From positions 1 to 6,514 of the forward strand of contig JASHTC010000091.1 of assembly GCA_030040755.1 (NCBI GenBank): a DNA stretch of 6,514 nt. Direction: 5' to 3'. This DNA comes from Thermoplasmata archaeon. Lineage in GTDB: Archaea > Thermoplasmatota > Thermoplasmata > Lutacidiplasmatales > UBA184. Of the stretch, positions 5,076 through 6,514 are shown in pieces. The notes beneath the pieces were generated by a model. That model saw only the letters and a program-made list of their open reading frames with translations. It did no database searches and was not told the DNA's origin. The translations under genes were made by a program, and so were the position numbers. Within the stretch, counting starts at the first letter, position 1; every line of letters begins with the position of its first letter.

Positions 5076-5168
5076 GTGGCATTAGGTAACTCCACCCGCA
5101 TCCGGCGCACCCTCCGGCTCCCCGTGCCTCCGGGCGTACGTTTTCTCCGCGCCGGTGCCTCCGAGCGC

Positions 5169-5771
5169 ATGGCCCTGCGACGCCGCGAGGTCGAGCTGAC
5201 GGTCGAGCGACCGCTCGCCGGCGCGCCCGAGGGAGGCAGCGTCCGGCTCGCGGCCCGGTTCGAGCCGTCCGGGGAGGCGGACCCGAGCCCGAAGGAGCTC
5301 GCGGAAGCGCTCGAGCGGTTGCGCGCGGACCTCGACGCGCTCGTCGGCCCCCCGCTCGCGGCGGCCGGGATCGCGCGGGCGGACCGCGAGCTCTCCGAGC
5401 TCGTCAACGCCTATCGCCCCCGCCAGCGCGAGCTGGTCGACCTGCTGCAGGACGAGGGCGAGATCTCCCCGGCCGAGCACGCGCGCCTCGTGGAGTACCT
5501 GGCGGGGCGAGCTCCCCCGACCCGACCGGTACCTTCCGCCCGCCCGTCGTTCGACGACCAGCCGATCGCCGCCGCCCCGATCCTCGCCGAGCGGGGCGGG
5601 GAGGGCGCGCGTCCGGTCGCCGAGCTCCTCCGCACCTATCAGATCGAGAGCCTGAAGCAGGCCGGCGCCGTACGGGCCCGCCGTCAGATCTCCTTCTCCG
5701 AGTACATGGCCCTGAAGCGGCATTTCGAGGGCGCCGGCTCCGACCAGCCCCTCTCGGCCCCCGCTCCCTGA
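5169..5771 (+). CDS. Hypothetical protein with two SHOCT-like helical hairpins, divergent from HxlR
   Basis: This is a 200-residue protein of unknown family. Residues 1-30 suggest beta strands (REVELTVERPL, GSVRLAARFEP). Residues 38-93 are charged helix (ELAEALERLRADLDALVG, ADRELSELVNAYRPRQRELVDLL). Residues 97-110 carry GEISPAEHARLVEYLAG and residues 174-188 carry RQISFSEYMALKRHFEG. The two share the pattern IS-x2-E-x3-L-x3-[LF]-x-G after a preceding helix, much like SHOCT-type oligomerisation hairpins. Between them lies a Pro-rich linker. It has no signal peptide or membrane segment, so is probably cytosolic. I chose ATG 5169: the protein-like part starts there, and an A/T patch (ACGTTTTCT) lies about 27 bases upstream. 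GTG 5076 and GTG 5124 are in-frame alternatives, but 5076 is closer to the TATA than a normal start site. It is probably under HxlR control; whether it binds a ligand, protein or nucleic acid is unknown. Confidence 0.72.
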   Translation: MALRRREVELTVERPLAGAPEGGSVRLAARFEPSGEADPSPKELAEALERLRADLDALVGPPLAAAGIARADRELSELVNAYRPRQRELVDLLQDEGEISPAEHARLVEYLAGRAPPTRPVPSARPSFDDQPIAAAPILAERGGEGARPVAELLRTYQIESLKQAGAVRARRQISFSEYMALKRHFEGAGSDQPLSAPAP

Positions 5772-5817
5772 GCGGCCTCCCGCGGTCCTCTCCCCGAATT
5801 CTTCCCCCGCCTCGTGT

Positions 5818-5847
5818 CCCCGCTCCTCCCGGCCGGGGGGAGCGGGG
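5818..5847. terminator. 13-bp hairpin between convergent genes, likely bidirectional terminator
   Basis: CCCCGCTCCTCCC pairs with GGGGGGAGCGGGG over 13 positions (one T-G wobble) around the 4-base loop GGCC. It starts 46 bases after the plus-strand stop and lies about 90 bases past the minus-strand stop. The plus-strand DNA before it is strongly pyrimidine-rich (CTTCCCCC and similar), as archaeal 3' ends often are. There is no T-run after the stem. Confidence 0.5.
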
Positions 5848-5914
5848 CATCGACTCCGTTCGGCGTCCGGGCCTCCTCGGGCTCGAGGTCGGCGCGGCAG
5901 CGGCGACTCGGTCG

Positions 5915-5929
5915 GCTCGGCGGCCGAGC
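5915..5929 (-). terminator. Short hairpin right after the right-edge gene's stop
   Basis: GCTCGG and CCGAGC pair perfectly around a 3-base loop, 4 bases past the TGA at 5936-5934. It may add to termination or protect the 3' end; short GC stems like this also occur by chance in this DNA. Confidence 0.25.
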
Positions 5930-5933
5930 GGGG

Positions 5934-6514
5934 TCAGCGCGGGTCCGTGGACCCGGGGAGCCCACAGAGCGCGAGGGCGAGCAGCCCGACGTCCGTGATC
6001 CCGGTGTGCATCGGGAGCCCCCGGGCCCGACCCGCCGGGACCGGCGTCCGCGAGTCCGTCGGCGGACCGAAGATCGCCGCCGGGGGGTAGAGCGGGGAGC
6101 CGAGGGCGCCCGACGTCCGGGCCAGGGTGACGCTCATCTCCCGCCGTCGGGCGAGCTCGCGCGCCCGGGTCAGGAACGCCGCGAGCGCCGGCCCCTCGTC
6201 GACCCCCTCGGGGAGGCCGAGGGTGGTCATCGCGAGGACCGCGACGCCCTTCGTGCGGCTCGTCGACGTCAGGTTCTCGGCGGCCACCTGCTCCTCGACC
6301 TTCGCCATGAACCGCTCCGCTCCGAGCTCGGGTGGCTCGCGCATCTGGAGGAATCCCAGGCGGCTCGTCCAGCCTCGGTCGAAGACGGAGTCGGCCGCCG
6401 CGCGCAGCGCATCGGAGGGAGCCGCGATCACCACCGGGCGCGCGACGCTCGGCGGGACGGCGACCGCTCCGTCGGCGGCGGTGAGCCGGGCCGCCAGGCC
6501 GGGGGAGAGCCCGG
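5934..6514 (-). CDS. Unrecognised protein, C-terminal part (enters from right edge)
   Basis: The frame is open to the right edge, so the N-terminus is missing; 192 residues are visible. I do not recognise the family. Visible pattern: a strand (RPVVIAAPSD), a helix (ALRAAADSVFDRGW), SRLGFLQM, then KGVAVLAMTTLGLPEG and a long helix (ALAAFLTRARELARRREMSV). This strand-helix alternation loosely resembles the late part of a RecA/KaiC-like ATPase core, but no Walker motif is in view. The C-terminus is a hydrophobic stretch (GLLALALCGLPG) too short and broken to be a sure membrane span. The first in-frame GTG (6434) is not taken as the start because coding-like sequence continues upstream of it. It converges with the 5169-5771 gene. 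Confidence 0.65.
   Translation of the reverse strand, partial: GLSPGLAARLTAADGAVAVPPSVARPVVIAAPSDALRAAADSVFDRGWTSRLGFLQMREPPELGAERFMAKVEEQVAAENLTSTSRTKGVAVLAMTTLGLPEGVDEGPALAAFLTRARELARRREMSVTLARTSGALGSPLYPPAAIFGPPTDSRTPVPAGRARGLPMHTGITDVGLLALALCGLPGSTDPR

Noticed and set aside
5082..5723. 213-codon minus-strand frame opposite the SHOCT-like protein
   Set aside because: It is Gly/Arg-rich without motifs. The plus strand has regular helical patterns, a repeated motif and a promoter.
1..6514. tRNA genes, CRISPR arrays, insertion sequences
   Set aside because: I saw no T-arm/anticodon-arm pattern, no regularly spaced direct repeats, and no transposase motif or terminal inverted repeats around a gene.

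Overview
The window is GC-rich DNA (by eye about 70% G+C) that most resembles a high-GC archaeon, perhaps a soil or sediment Thermoplasmatota lineage. The reasons are short A/T islands shaped like archaeal TATA boxes about 25 bases before starts (CTATAAAT, CTAAATA, CTAAACC), at least one apparently leaderless start, a ThpR-type RNA cyclic phosphodiesterase, and an FtsK/HerA/VirD4-type ATPase. The lineage is an inference; no rRNA or tRNA lies in the window to fix it.

Layout, left to right. (1) 1-219, minus: the first 73 codons of an exported protein that leaves the left edge. (2) 399-923, minus: ThpR, a 2H phosphoesterase. (3) 948-3500, minus: an 850-residue ATPase with Walker A, Walker B and ATQ motifs, followed by a winged-helix-like region and a possible PD-(D/E)XK nuclease-like C-terminus. 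(4) 3487-3795, minus: a 102-residue uncharacterised protein whose end overlaps the ATPase start by 14 bases. Items 4, 3 and 2 are packed head to tail and could be one transcript, with an extra internal promoter just before thpR.

(5) 3796-4533: 738 bases with no convincing gene but many strong inverted repeats. These include a 52-nt hairpin at 3990-4041 and a TATA-led structured segment at 4326-4471 that may be a small RNA or a structured 5' leader. (6) 4534-5019, minus: an HxlR-family winged-helix regulator, followed by a hairpin terminator. (7) 5020-5168: a divergent control region with a TATA element readable in both directions and the inverted repeat TTACT-N7-AGTAA, which agrees with the TACT-N7-AGTA operator known for HxlR-family proteins such as YodB. 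(8) 5169-5771, plus: a 200-residue protein of unknown function with two similar helical-hairpin (SHOCT-like) motifs, divergent from the regulator and probably its target. (9) 5772-5933: a convergent intergenic gap with a 13-bp hairpin. (10) 5934-6514, minus: the C-terminal 192 residues of an unrecognised protein that enters from the right edge.

Two units stand out. One is the ATPase plus its small partner, possibly a DNA-translocating machine carrying its own nuclease-like domain, found here without a relaxase or other conjugation genes. The other is the HxlR regulator / operator / unknown-protein pair, which looks like a self-contained regulatory circuit.
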